The translations under genes were made by a program, and so were the position numbers. Shown piece after piece: positions 23,001-34,009 of a DNA stretch of 64,000 nt. The notes below the pieces were generated by a model. It was not told the DNA's origin, made no database searches, and saw only the letters and a program-made list of their open reading frames with translations. The stretch's first letter is position 1, and every line of letters begins with the position of its first letter. Source of the stretch: Sipunculus nudus (Eukaryota; Annelida; Sipuncula; Golfingiida; Sipunculidae); NCBI GenBank assembly GCA_026874595.1, contig CM049309.1:21238033-21302032 (forward strand). Direction: 5' to 3'.

Positions 23001-25824
23001 TTGACTACAAACATAACAAACAAAAGACATGCCCCCCCCCCCCCCCTTGATGTACGTTGATTTACTGACACTTTTCAGGGAAAAGGCAAGTGGAGTGACG
23101 TCATTGACCTTTGTGATGTCATGACTCACAATCCAAAGATGGCCATATCATCACATGCTATGTACTAGTGTAAACATATGTGCTATAAGTCCCCATACAA
23201 CACTCATTCTGGAGTTATTTATGCTTGGATTAACACCAAATTGAAATTCTTGGACATTTGTAAGATACAAAATTTCAATAACATTAATGATACAGTCTCC
23301 AGATATTGTGCTGATACACACACAGAATTGAGTGAAAACAATAACATTCGCTTCACACAGGTTAAATATGAAGGATCCAGATATTCTGAGTTCATGCCCA
23401 TGTGTTTGTACATTGAAATCCAAATGATAGTGTTTTAGATTTGCTCTGAGGTCCTAACAACTTGTTATGGCCTGTGCATATACAACCTGTTATTGAGAGA
23501 ACTCGGTCATAACACATTAATGTTATTGTAAAGCCACCTTCATTTACATGCAAAAGAGAGTGCAACCATCAGGCTCTGCACCTATCTTTCAGATTAAAGG
23601 ATTACATTACCTTTGTTTCTTTAACCTGAATGTTAAAGGTACCTTCCCTGTGAGCAGGATATCTAAAAAATTCTTAATTGGTTGTAATAAAATACATTTT
23701 GTGACAATTATGATTATTTTGAAAATGTCATACAGAAAAAACACAAATGCAAAAAAAGGCTGTCAAAAAGGGGTTATATTGCATGGATCTGGATCCAGAT
23801 TAGCATACTTAATCCACCTATCCACCCAAAAAGAAATTTTTTTTTCTCCTTTCATCTATGACCCATTTTTCTCAGAACACGCACAAACATGTGGATCAAA
23901 TTACCCAGTGCCATCTTCATATGTTGGGGTAATTTATTTCATTGCTTTATTTGTTCAATATATATTATACCTTTAATATGATTTAATTTTTAAAGTGTAC
24001 AATGCAGAAGGATAGAGTATATGTTAGAAATCTTTGACACGTACAAAGAGTATGAATACATGCAAAAAGAGCCTGCAACATTATATAAATGTCTAGTTCA
24101 ACACGTCTGTCCATTTATTACAGGAAGAGAAACAGAAACTACACCTGGCTGCTGAATCTGATGCAGAGCTTCTGAAGAAAGCATCCCTGGATATAAAGCT
24201 GGTGAAGGAACATCAGGATGATGTCAGGATGGCTCAGCTTATCAAGTACAGCACTGTGGCATGTAAGTAGTTCTTCCTACAAATTAATACCAGGCACTGT
24301 CCAGGTCCAGACTATAAGTCAACTGAGGTATAGTGATGGTCCTTTGTTCGTCATCTGACTGTCTATTAAAATTAAACTGGCACGTTTTGAAACTGTTGGA
24401 CCTATGAATCCAAAATTATGCATACAGCCAGATGTCCCCAAAATCTCCTACCAAACCAAAAGCTTGGTCACTTTGACTTTGTTTTTTCAAGATATTTAGG
24501 AAAAAACCTCCATTTTTCCATTAAAAACTATTTTTACACTTGAATTCTGCCCTCTATGAAAACCACTGGTCATGTTTTGTTCATATTTGGCATTTGACAG
24601 TGTAACCAAATGTCCAATAATTCAAGTGCCGGAGTTCCTCCGTTGTCAGTTTCGTATAGTAAAACTAAATAACAGTTCCCAAGAATATTTGTTATATAGA
24701 CATGTAGACCTTTAATTGTGATTAATTGGTTGTTGTTTGGCACTTAAAATTGATCGGAAGCAACTCTAATAACAATACTAGTTATCACTGAATATCAAGA
24801 GTTTGTGTTGATCAGTTTCATATAAATTGAAATGTGGAGACAATCATGTAATGACATTGAAGAATGAGATAATGGCACCAAAAACCAATGATCTTTTGTA
24901 AGTATTCTTATTGTGTTGAATGTGACACTATGTTAAACATGTTGGATGGTAATATTAATATCCAGAATCAGTATATTCTAGTCAGTCTCTACTCTATGTT
25001 TTGTGGTTGATTTCTGGTTCATAATCATTTTAGAGTTACTTTTATGTATGTTGTAATGTCTTGACCAAGCAAACAGTATATGTTGTAACATTTGGTTAAA
25101 AATCTCTTTAATTCTAATTTCAGCACTGAAAGAGAAAGAAAAGATGAAGCGTCACAACATTGATAACCAGTCCATCTTCAGCACTCAGGAAGACTCTGTG
25201 TCTGACACGCCCAGCAGCTCCAGCAGTGATGGATTACAGTCATCAAAGGATAAAAAGATGAACATGATCAACCTCCAGAAAAAGCTGCATTTAAACCAAA
25301 CTCAGCCAAGTCCTTTCTCAAAAGGACTGCAGAAGAGGACAATGGCCTCAGGGGGCAGTAAAACATTATCAGCAAAATCATTAGGAATAGTGCATAAATC
25401 TGTGAACAGGTCAGAGACTGAAACAAGAAGTAGTGCTAATAACAAGCGTGAGTCAACCAAGTCATCGGCAAAAATAGAGCATAGTTCTTCAGACAAACCT
25501 GACTTTGGAAATATGTCAGAGGCAAATCAGTGTCCTGACAGCTCACAAACAGGAGAATCTGACAAACCTTCCACAGGTTGCCTAAATGCTCAGGAACCTT
25601 TAGTTGATGCCCCAGTACAAGTTACGTCATCATGCAGGGAACACAAGACCAAAGAGACAGTAGAAAACAATGCAGTTGACTCCTCCAAACTTACTGCAAG
25701 TCTTGAGGCTGACAATGCTTCTGTAATTAATGACAGGAGGCCTTCATCTTCTTGTAATGGACTTTCTTCACTAATTGGATCATACATGTCTGGAACTTCC
25801 AGTAGTGAAGAAGAAAGTGATTGA
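16880..25824 (+). CDS. YJU2B: YJU2B / CCDC130, CWC16-family splicing factor (coding exons 2-7)
   Basis: A nuclear protein of the CWC16 (Yju2/Saf4) family, associated with the spliceosome. Exons 16880-17016, 18577-18751, 19383-19467, 21240-21412, 24124-24262 and 25124-25824 splice in consistent phases (0-2-0-1-0-1) to about 470 residues, counting the initiator Met. Hallmarks: GERKGTNKYYPPDFDP at the N-terminus, LRERARKLKQGILIIRFEMP, the IWCDGCKNHIGMGVRYNAEK segment with CxxC at residues 56 and 59, and a second CxxC (CHLC) at 91 and 94, the expected zinc ligands. The C-terminal ~230 residues are Ser-rich, low complexity and end in SSSEEESD. The first codon ATG must lie in an upstream exon, because exon 2 starts exactly at GGA (codon 2) after tttctag. 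That exon was not found. A candidate poly(A) signal AATAAA lies at 25946. Confidence 0.93.
17030..17370. mobile_element. MITE-like element, PIF/Harbinger-type family, copy 1 (YJU2B intron 2)
   Basis: About 340 bp with inverted ends GGCCAAAAAAAA..GTTCTCAGGCAC and GTGCCTGAGAAC..TTTTTTTGG. It matches the reverse complement of 59045-59375, including the internal AAATGTCAAATGATAAGG and GCTGGAGCTCAAAATTGA blocks. The target duplication is unclear here; copy 2 has TTA on both sides. Confidence 0.75.
17371..18576. other. Rest of YJU2B intron 2, no feature recognised
   Basis: AT-rich intronic sequence with no open conserved exon. A 15-bp imperfect duplication GATGTATACA occurs near 18400-18420. Confidence 0.5.
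18577..18751 (+). CDS. YJU2B: YJU2B coding exon 3 (zinc-binding core)
   Basis: Residues 47-105, from RFEMPYNIWCDGC to YIEMKTDPA. It carries all four cysteines of the two CxxC motifs. Acceptor ccttttatag, donor T|gtaagt. Confidence 0.95.
19383..19467 (+). CDS. YJU2B: YJU2B coding exon 4
   Basis: Encodes NCEYVIISGARRKEQRWDP to QIVTD, ending one base into the next Asp codon (G|gtaagt). Its reading frame stays open through the donor into the 51-bp minisatellite of intron 4. Confidence 0.95.
19497..20818 (+). repeat. 51-bp minisatellite, about 26 near-identical copies, YJU2B intron 4
   Basis: The unit encodes NSMSLRPYGIKNRFLIH in the only open frame of six, the same frame as exon 4. The array starts 29 bp after the exon 4 donor. 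Rare variants are GGAATT in place of GGTATT (19827, 20388, 20795), CTGAAACC in place of CTGAGACC (two copies) and one AATCGATTCC. The GGAATT-then-GAAACC pair recurs 561 bp apart, exactly 11 units. A single A is missing near 20650, which shifts the frame and ends the open run at 20684. Near-identity implies recent expansion. Confidence 0.97.
21240..21412 (+). CDS. YJU2B: YJU2B coding exon 5
   Basis: Encodes DKADIKKMATDAMFKLEHG and QLERKDDYMLNSQARAAFR, matching the TDAMF.LEHG and KDD..LNS..R..FR blocks of the family. Acceptor atattttag, donor AGG|gtaggc. Confidence 0.93.
21413..24123. other. YJU2B intron 5, no gene recognised
   Basis: 2.7 kb of AT-rich sequence. It contains an AT microsatellite near 21805-21815 and a 15-base C tract at 23032-23046. 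Open frames at 21946-22188, 23178-23438 and 23548-23976 show no family resemblance. Confidence 0.5.
24124..24262 (+). CDS. YJU2B: YJU2B coding exon 6
   Basis: Encodes EEKQKLHLAAESDAELLKKA to MAQLIKYSTVA. Acceptor ttattacag, donor T|gtaagt. Charged and helical, as expected for this part of the protein. Confidence 0.92.
24263..25123. other. YJU2B intron 6, repeat-like but unassigned
   Basis: 24300-24680 reads like the diverged mollusc repeats elsewhere in the window (ACTGTTGGACCTATGAATCC, then a GGTCACTTTGACTTTG block), but no second copy could be aligned confidently. Confidence 0.35.
25124..25824 (+). CDS. YJU2B: YJU2B terminal coding exon 7
   Basis: Starts SLKEKEKMKRHNIDNQS and then becomes a long Ser/Thr/Lys-rich tail that is not conserved outside the group, ending SSSEEESD and TGA at 25822-25824. 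The acidic Ser-rich end looks like a casein-kinase-2-type target (inference). Confidence 0.92.
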
Positions 25825-25945
25825 TCCCCTGTTTTTATTTGATTAAATTAATAATATATGTTTAATCTGCTCTTCTTTATTTATCACAAAATATCCAGAC
25901 CTAAAGATGAAACATCATGGTCCATGATAAGAGAAAGTTTGTATG

Positions 25946-25951
25946 AATAAA
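25946..25951 (+). terminator. YJU2B: Candidate poly(A) signal of YJU2B
   Basis: AATAAA 122 bp after the YJU2B stop codon; first canonical hexamer downstream on the plus strand. Not confirmed by transcript data. Confidence 0.4.
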
Positions 25952-26089
25952 TGAGTCTACATTTGCTATAAAGATCGCTTACAAATTTGCATGACCTTTA
26001 AAAGCTTAAACTTCTACTGGCCCTCTTTTTATGATATTATACAGAAATGATATCCCCCTCCCATGGTAGTAGATGTATAATGTTTGGTC

Positions 26090-26720
26090 TGTTAGCGGCA
26101 ACGTCATCATCCAAAGTCGTCTGTAATTTCTTGTGAACGCGATAACTTTTTATTAAATTTGAATTGTCTACCAATACCTGGGATGAGTTCTAAAAATGGT
26201 CACCTTGACCTTAATCTTCCAGGTCAAGAGCAGCCCATAACTTTTGAAATGTTGCATATTTTCACCTCAAATTTGAGGCATTGGTTGTTACAACCAAGTT
26301 CTTTTAGGATTTCAAAAACTGGGGACCTAGATCTGGATCTTCAAGGTCCATTGAGTATAACTATTGCTCATTGTTTCAAGGACTTATAATAAATGTGGTT
26401 ACTTTTGAAGCACTTGATATGAAATTTTAATTGTTTCTAATTATATCTCAGATGAGTTTGAAAAAAACTGTGACCTTGTGCTTAACCTTCAAGGTCAAAT
26501 AAGCTGAAATAAAAAAAATAAAAATTGAAAACACTATAACATTTGAACCACTCATTATGTTTTCGTGACATTTGGTACGTATATGAAGTGTTTTCTCAGA
26601 TGAGTTAAAAAACTGATGACCTTGACCTTTATCTTCAAGCTCAAATCTTCAGAATTCTAGGATTTTTGTGAATTCCACAATTTTTTAGTAGTTTTTTAAT
26701 CAAATTTTTAATCAAATTTA
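26090..26720. repeat. Diverged tandem repeat with CTTGACCTT..CAAGGTCA blocks
   Basis: At least three units of about 190-220 bp share ACCTTGACCTTAATCTTCCA / CAAGGTCAA and CATAACTTTTGAA-like phrases (around 26200, 26460 and 26620). The open frame at 26159-26389 is part of this repeat. Confidence 0.55.
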
Positions 26721-26769
26721 GGGACGGGGAAATTCATACACTGAATTATACATTCTCATGTCCTGGAGG

Positions 26770-26930
26770 ACTGACATATTTTTTAAAAAAAGGTTCTCAG
26801 GTCAGGAAGGGGAGGGGGGTCAAGGTCACAAAAATTGGTCTGAAACCCTTTAAAAAAAGGTTGCGGTGGCTAAAAAGGGGAGGGGGGGGGGTGGTCAGGA
26901 CCCTCACCTGGATCAGCTTCTGACTTCATT
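26770..26930. repeat. Dispersed G-rich repeat, copy A
   Basis: Shares TTGGTCTGAAACCCTTTAA, GGTTGCGGTGGCTAAAAAGG and a G tract with 32650-32815 (GGGTCTGAAACCCTAAGG, GTTGTGGCGGCTAAAGG, G tract). 50690-50765 and 55835-55945 look like reverse or fragmentary copies. Confidence 0.6.
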
Positions 26931-27019
26931 AATCCTTTCATGTTCCTGTACCAATAAACGTTTATAACCTTTCAAAGATTTTGATGGGAACACCCGTGCA
27001 ATTTTTCCTGACCATGCAG

Positions 27020-27286
27020 TCGTGTATAAATATGGTCTCAGTTGAATCAGAAAGTGAATCATCAACACCTACATCTCTTAAAGTGACACAAAGCAGTGTC
27101 ACTGACACATTTTGTGGTTTATCCTATGAAGATTTTAATGTTACTTCGATAAAATCATTGGTATCTGAAAAGAAAGGATGTCATGCAAATGGTGGTGTTG
27201 CAGATGCCATCACATCAGTTTATTCCAGATCTGTAACTCTCAGGAATTACCAGGGCAACGTGTTACAGACAGTGCTCATCAAGTGA
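27020..27286 (+). CDS. Possible terminal exon of an unidentified gene
   Basis: A reasonable acceptor (gcaatttttcctgaccatgcag) opens an 88-codon frame, SCINMVSVESESESSTPTS to GNVLQTVLIK, closed by TGA at 27284-27286. AATAAA follows at 27337. Composition is Ser/Thr-rich with no domain I recognise. It cannot be an alternative last exon of YJU2B spliced from exon 6: exon 6 ends in phase 1 and that join would hit a stop after a few codons. No upstream partner exon was found, so it may be chance. Confidence 0.25.
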   Translation, partial: SCINMVSVESESESSTPTSLKVTQSSVTDTFCGLSYEDFNVTSIKSLVSEKKGCHANGGVADAITSVYSRSVTLRNYQGNVLQTVLIK

Positions 27287-27359
27287 CTTCCATGGATTAA
27301 TCGTTACATGCATGATGTAATGATATATAAAGGACAATAAACCAACAATTATCTTTTGT

Positions 27360-27810
27360 GGATCAAAGTGTACACTAAAGTCGGATCATGTAGCGACCGA
27401 TCCGACAAAAAAATTAAACGGATGGGGTCGGACGAGGAATCTTGCTGAATTGTATACGTCACATAGGGTTTCCCTAGGATTATAACGTGTTTATCAGTAT
27501 ATGCCACGAGGAACAACATTTTCCGCCTGAAAACATCGATTTAAATCATTGTAAATATTGCAAACATTTGCCTTTTGAGTGTCTGCCCAATACATGTATC
27601 TGTTTCGATTCAAGCAGCTGGTTATACATAAATATTATATCACATATATACAAACATTCATTTTATCCGCGACCGCATAAAAGGAATCGGCCTTGCCGCA
27701 ACCGCATATACCGCGGCCGCAACCGCGTAAAAGGAATCGTAGTTTTATGCCGCTGGGGGGGGGGGGGGGGGGGGGGGTCGGAAAATCGACCCCCCCCCCC
27801 CGCTAATAAT
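27360..27810. repeat. GC-richer island with short repeats and a G/C-tract hairpin
   Basis: ACCGCATAAAAGGAATCG and ACCGCGTAAAAGGAATCG occur at about 27672 and 27724, flanking the palindrome CCGCGGCCGC-type segment. A 23-base G run (27755-27777), TCG, GAAAAT, CGA and a 12-base C run (27790-27801) make a hairpin with a stem of about 15 bp. Confidence 0.75.
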
Positions 27811-29380
27811 ACATTATAAAACTGGACACGATATATTGACACATATCACGTCAAATTTATTTGTGATATACTTTTTGTTTTTTTACAACACAGCTACATG
27901 TAAATCGATTTCGATAACACGGAATTTTCCTCGACTCATTAAAGAGTAAACATCGTATTTAGTGGTATTAGTGTTAATGTTTCTATATCTTCCGCAGTGT
28001 TATTTATGTATAGTGATTATTTGTTATTCAATAAAGTATTTAATTAAATTTCAAGTAATAATATCACTGAAATATATATTTTATTAAGTAACTTACTTGA
28101 AATAATTTAGCACAACATGCAACATGTGTCTGTGGGTAGTATATCATACAGTTAAACGGTTTATAACGTACAGTGGAGGCAAATAAATCTTTAACTCATT
28201 TTTGAACTATTAAATGTAATTATCATTGGTACTTGTTGCGTATATCGAAAGTGTAGTAAATCTGCCCTCTCCCCGGTCATTTATAAAAGATTTATATTTT
28301 AAATGTATAATTACATATTCCATCTTAAAGGCAATAACCCCTACATAGGTATAGGCGAAAGTCTCTTTTTACTATTCACGTAATTAAAAAAAATCAGGTC
28401 ATATTAACATCAAATTCCATTTCCAGTGGTAAATCAAAAGGCACATAAATCTAGGTAGAATACTATACTAAATAAGTGATAAGGTAAACGTTTGTATTTT
28501 CACGAGATCGCTGTAAGAATATGATGAATCATGGACAACATTGGGAAAAAGGCATTTTAGTTTGTTTGAAGCTTTTTGAATATATCACGGTATTTTGATG
28601 AATTCAAGAGTGGAAATTCTTTATTCATACCGAGGAAAGAGCAACATTTCCGCACGATATGTAAGAGAGACACCCCTCCCTCATCGGAGGGGAATGGGTC
28701 TTCTGGCAGGATTTCTCCCTGGTTATAGTGCTCCCTAGAGATTACTGTAAACATATAGACGACCCTGAATGCATGGCTTTGCATGACTCGTCACTTTCTT
28801 GATAGCATTCTGGCATTACAAGACCGCTGTTCTTATAAAGAATAACATCAGATCTGTATTTCTTTTTGCTAAGCTTGCCTATAGAGACTGTTCTCGAATC
28901 ATTTGATTGGTTCCATTGACCAGTTTATAATTCCTTAACCTAATTTTCCCCATCAATCTTTGAAAAGGTCGAATTTGTTCCTGTTAATTTGTACTTTTTG
29001 AGGAACTCCTCATGCCATTTCATCACACTTATTCTCCGAAATGCCCCAACATGTGCCTCCCAGGGCGAACCGCCCCTGTGCTACCCCCCCCCCCCCCCTT
29101 AGGTACCCCACTGCACCAGGTTCTAAGCAACATTTGCAAGGATTTGGCCTTGAATTAGCTGTGCATGATAATCTTTGATATCCATCCGCTGCATGGCGCC
29201 TGGTGACCCGGAGGCCATGGTGATATGAGGTCTATAGGGCGCAGAGCCAGTTACTGCAGGATCCAGTCAAAGTCCACCTCCTTCGAGTTCGAGTCACTTA
29301 GAAGCCGAGTCTAAATTCGATAAAAATCTCCATTTTTTTTAAAAATTAAAAAGGAAATTTGAGATTATGTTTTTAGTGAA
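27811..29380. other. Intergenic, no gene recognised
   Basis: AT-rich to 28500; 28557-28784 (minus) is open for 75 codons without resemblance to anything I know. A C tract lies at 29087-29098. Confidence 0.45.
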
Positions 29381-29384
29381 CTTG

Positions 29385-30260
29385 TGAGCTTATGCAATGG
29401 TGTGGCGTCGTCCGTCCGCCGTCGTCCTTACGTTGACCCATACCATCTCATAACGGCAGGAGCTAGCATGAAAAATCTATGCAAAAATCAGTCATCTGTT
29501 AAACTCTGTTGGACTTAGCTTATTTTTGTTGCAATATGCATTGACTAAGATTTTATCAGGAAAGGCTAAAAAAAATAAATCCTCGGTCCAGCCAAATTGT
29601 TAAATATATCACATAAATAATTCCAAGAACAACCTCAAATTTGTTTAAATGGTTCCAGTTCAGTGATTTTTGGCCGAGTTACTAAAAACATAAAAAAAAA
29701 GCAAAAAAAAAAAAAAAAAATACCTAAATTACAATATCCGAAACGGCTGGAGCTATCTTCACCAAATGTTGGTCACGTGAGTCATATTTGAAACAGAGGT
29801 ATTGGTGCTGCCACCTGCATCGACCTTTTTGTACGGTGGTCATCCGTCATCATTACATTATGCCATAATTTCTTAGGAACAGCAGGGGCTATAGCGTCCC
29901 AAAATTTATGCAAAAATCAGTCAAATGTTGTGGGATTGAGTTCTTGTTGTGGCGCTACCTGCATCTACTAACATTATACGGGGGAAAGCTAAAAAAAACT
30001 TCTTCTCTGAAATCATTCCCCAATTGTTTAATATTTCACAGAAATGTTTCCAGAAATGAGCGCTCTCAAGTTTGTTAGAATGGTTGGGTTTGATGAATTT
30101 TGGCCGAGTTACAGGGAGCTGAACATAGGCTTAAAAACATCCTAACATGACAATCTCAGAGAAAGCTTGAGCTATCATCACGAAGTTTTGTGCAAATGTT
30201 GGTCACATGACTCATATTTGAATTTTAGGTTTTTGTGGCGCCACCTACATCCGCCTGTTT
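29385..30260. repeat. Diverged tandem repeat, unit about 380-410 bp
   Basis: Begins with the GTGGCGTCGTCCGTCCGCCG motif. Landmarks recur: AAATGTTGGTCACGTGAGTC (29764) with AAATGTTGGTCACATGACTC (30194), and GGTGCTGCCACCTGCATC (29802) with GTGGCGCCACCTACATCC (30235). The CACCTGCATC/CACCTACATC blocks relate it to the arrays at 1590-3230 and 44500-45250. Confidence 0.65.
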
Positions 30261-32320
30261 ATTTTACAGGCACAAACCTCGTAATTTCAACCTCTTTCAG
30301 CTTCTGCATAAAATGTTTTATGATGAAACTGCCAAGCTGAATGGTTCATTTTTTCCCAAGAATTATCCTAGGGTACGGATCTCTCAATTGTATAAGAATA
30401 GGTCGAGTTCATTCATTTTTGGTAGAAAACTGAATTAGGAGTTGTGGCCAAGTAAGCCTATATCAAACTGAGAGCTGAAATAGCCTTCATCTGCAAAACT
30501 TTTCTTTCAAATTCTGTAACCTTGCACAAAAATGATACTAAGCTGTGTTTAAAGTTTAATTAATTTGGCAATTTTTGGACCTTTCACAATGAAAGGACTC
30601 TTAGATATATTGGTAAACAAAGCTAGTAGATTTATTGTAGTAACAGAATGAGCTGCATGGGTATATAAGCAGAGCTGTACATGCAACATAAATAATTGGT
30701 GTCCATATCCAACCTTTGTGTAAGATAAATCCATGAATAAAAAATTTTTTTTCTGATTTTACTTTCGATAGGCATCTGTTATTAATCTTAACATTTTTGG
30801 GAAAAATCTGATGAAAATGTAAGCATGAAAAAAAAACATTGTAGCAAAGTCTTTCAGTATGAGTACTGACAAAGATTTAGCATCAGGCAAAGATTTCGTC
30901 TTTATCCATAAGCTTTGCACACTGCCAACCATTTCATATTTGGCGACAGGCCAAGTAACAGTCTACATCTATTTTAGCTTGGCAGACTGCCAACTGCATC
31001 AGATTAGACAACAGGTCAAGAATTCAGTCAGTGCAGCCAGGTACAGGATGAGCTGTGTAGTAGCTACACCTGGCACTTAGCCACCATTGAGTTATGGGCA
31101 ATTAACTGCCTTCCTCAGCTAAACTTCGTCAGCTGAATGGACCCAACTCAAGAGAAGTTTGATCTATCGGCCTGAATTCGTAGCATGTCCATACATCTTT
31201 GGTGGCTTTCTCCTACACAAGACTTAATTGTATCGCCACCAACTATGATATTTGCACTGGGTATTTCCCTGCTTATTTCTCAGGAGGGATTTGTTATATT
31301 AGCCTGAAATTGTGCATATCTGTACATCTCAGATAGCTTCATCGTATACAGGCTTGTGGCTTGTTTTTTCGTATCGGACTCGAGATGGACTCGGACTGAT
31401 TTTTCGAGTCCTTATCCCCGGGTAAAGGTCCAAGTCCTGGACCTTCGAGTCTTATATGGACTAGTGCGAGACCTGTTCAGACCGTGCTTAGCGCTTAAGA
31501 CGCCTCGCCAAAGTCTTTACCTCAAGGGTACCTCTCCAACATGGAATGAAGGACAGCAAGCAAATGTAGAAAATTGATAATCTGCTATACAGCTTTCTAC
31601 GACTGCTTTAGTTGAATGCCCCTCAGGGGGTGAGAAAAGCTGCAAGATTGTACAGATTTAAGGAACCAGGAAAATTATTTTTGAATTGAGGTTAGATTAG
31701 CCTCGTAAGTGATATCAGTCTTTATGCCCAACCTTTATCTTTTAACTTTAGGCTTTAACGATATTTCATTTGATACACGTAATAATAACACACATAATTA
31801 CCATGAGGTTATATACAAGAAACGTATATTAGAGTACACGTATAGAATGTCCCAGTTTCGGGTAATTAGTCAGACTTTTGGCATTGATCAACGACATTAT
31901 ATGCCTCTCCAGACTTAATGTCCTGTGATCATGCAAAGTATGAACAAGATAAACCAGGTCGCTCATTTCTTAAAAATTGTTCACAGTTGTCCCAACTTAT
32001 CCACTTTCAGAAAAATTCTTACAAGGGCTACCATTTTCTAAGCAGCTACCATAAATAGACTTACTAGTATTATATAACCGGTTTATTACATGTTTATTTG
32101 AAGTTAATAAGCCGTCGTGAACTGCTCGTTTATCCCACGTTCCTTCGTTTTAGTACATATGCTGGTATCACGTGCAAGAGAAGTCACATAAACTTGCACC
32201 GACCAAACAAACATGCAGTTTGTTGAATTAGAAATATATACATTAAAAATTATCATCAGCATTTTTTAATACATATCCATAGGCACTCATTTCTTCCATC
32301 AAGAATTCATTAGTTGAACT
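30261..32320. other. Intergenic, no gene recognised
   Basis: No conserved coding sequence. 31370-31450 is rich in GGACTC/GAGTCC direct and inverted words (CGGACTCGAG, TTCGAGTCC, CTTCGAGTC), and 29262-29310 holds similar words, suggesting the remains of a foldback element. Confidence 0.4.
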
Positions 32321-32324
32321 CTGT

Positions 32325-32560
32325 TCTTTTACGTTTTGTGGTTTTCCCTGTTAAATGTAGCATTAATAGTCCCCCCCCCAAAAAAAATTAATCCTAAGAT
32401 ACCTCATGAGTCCCAACAAAACACATTATTCCGTACATTTAGTGGTTTCCCACGTTAAATACCTCAATGTGCCTAAAATCACATTATTACTTATACTTTT
32501 TGTGGTTTCCCACCTTAAATACATCATTTTATTCCTATAAAATACATTATTTAGAATATC
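32325..32560. repeat. Short tandem repeat, unit about 65-70 bp
   Basis: Three units aligned on TTTGTGGTTTTCCCTGTTAA (32335), TAGTGGTTTCCCACGTTAAA (32439) and TTGTGGTTTCCCACCTTAAA (32500), each with ACATTATT nearby. Confidence 0.65.
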
Positions 32561-32644
32561 TAATCTCTTTTACATCTAACTGTCTACCTATACTGACAAT
32601 AGGTGTGAGTTGAAGAGTTATATATCGTCGCACACTGGGAAGGC

Positions 32645-32815
32645 CTATTGAGGAGTGGATCCAGGATTTAAGAAAAAGGAGGGTTCCAATGACAAATCCT
32701 ATAAAAAGGGTCCAAAGGTCCGGAAAATTTGGGTCTGAAACCCTAAGGAAAAAAGTTGTGGCGGCTAAAGGGGGGAGGGGGGGGGGGGGAGGGAGCAGAC
32801 CCCTGGACGTTTCTG
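32645..32815. repeat. Dispersed G-rich repeat, copy B
   Basis: Same family and orientation as 26770-26930: GTGGATCCAGGATTTAAG, GGGTCTGAAACCCTAAGG, GTTGTGGCGGCTAAAGG and a G-rich run at 32768-32789. Confidence 0.65.
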
Positions 32816-34005
32816 TCTGTTTAAGCTTTCTTACCTTAAAACACATTTAATTCATATTTCATAATTTCCTTGTATCCTTTATACGTCTAACAATAATAAT
32901 ATATGTAACCATTCAAATATCTCTGATAATCTGAATGATATCGCGTCCCATTCCGTTTCGCAAAGGCAACTATCATCACTGACTAGGTCTTCAAGAGAAC
33001 ATACAGACGTATCATTTTTTTGCCACGAGCACAGCGCCACAAAATAAATGTAAAATATGTGTACATATCATATATTGAGAAAGCACACCACTGAAAATCT
33101 ACATATTTTTTTAACTTTTAGAATAAAAAAATAATGAGCCAACAGTCCCCCCCCCCCAATCCCTATAAAAAAAAAGCCCGGCTACCGGGTTTATATGATA
33201 GTTTATCAGCTAATAAATGCTAAAGCATGCGCGTAGTCATTATAAATTACCAAACACAATTAATGCCCTACATCTGTAAGATAACCCATTCATCCTAGAA
33301 CAACATAACTGGGTTAAATATAGTTTATCAGCGTTAACATAGACAGAATTTTGTTGTCATTTGCATATGATTAAGGGATAGCAATTATTCACAAACAAGG
33401 AAACCCTTTAGATAAATGTAAATAAAAATTACAGACACAGTGGAAATATTTACCTGAATCGATGTGTTTTCAGAGGTGCACGTGGACCGCTCTACTTATT
33501 TTTAAAAAGTTTAAGCTAAACAGATGACATTATGGATTTAGTTTCAACCTACAATTCTTGTTATGAGCAAGGTGTAATTAACCTATCAAAGAAAAACTCT
33601 TCAACTACGTAAAATATATTTAAAGCAATGGTACTGTGGTTATATCCGTCCATCATTTTTGTTTTTGTTTTCTGAGGAACAGAAAGAGATCATTGTTTTG
33701 TTTTTAACTTATGATTGAAGTGACATGTTCAGTATTTGAACCAATGTCCCCTGTACGCTCATGTTTAAAATTTTAGCTGGATGCACAATGTAATATTAGT
33801 GGTGTGGTTACAGTTCTGTGCTCAGTGCGCACCCTGGTGCTCCTGCCCAGAGAAGCTTGCCATAGCAAGCAGCGGTTACACTCGAAAGGTTGTCTGGACG
33901 ACTGTAGTGTAAACCCGCTGCATGAGGAGCGTATGTCCCCTGCTGAGTTGCACAATTCTAATGCTTTCCCTCTGAATCACTGAGGGATTATCAAATTATA
34001 ACTAG
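32816..34005. other. Intergenic, no gene recognised
   Basis: AT-rich. A C tract lies at 33147-33155. 33800-33950 is less AT-rich and partly self-complementary (GCAGCGGTTACACTCGAAAG against AGTGTAAACCCGCTGC), so it may be a small foldback repeat. Confidence 0.4.
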
Positions 34006-34009
34006 AATG

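Noticed and set aside
25302-25787. Minus-strand open frames over YJU2B exon 7
   Set aside because: They are antisense shadows of the Ser-rich coding exon.
27020-27286. Alternative last exon of YJU2B
   Set aside because: Phase does not fit: joining exon 6 (phase 1) to 27020 hits a stop after a few codons.
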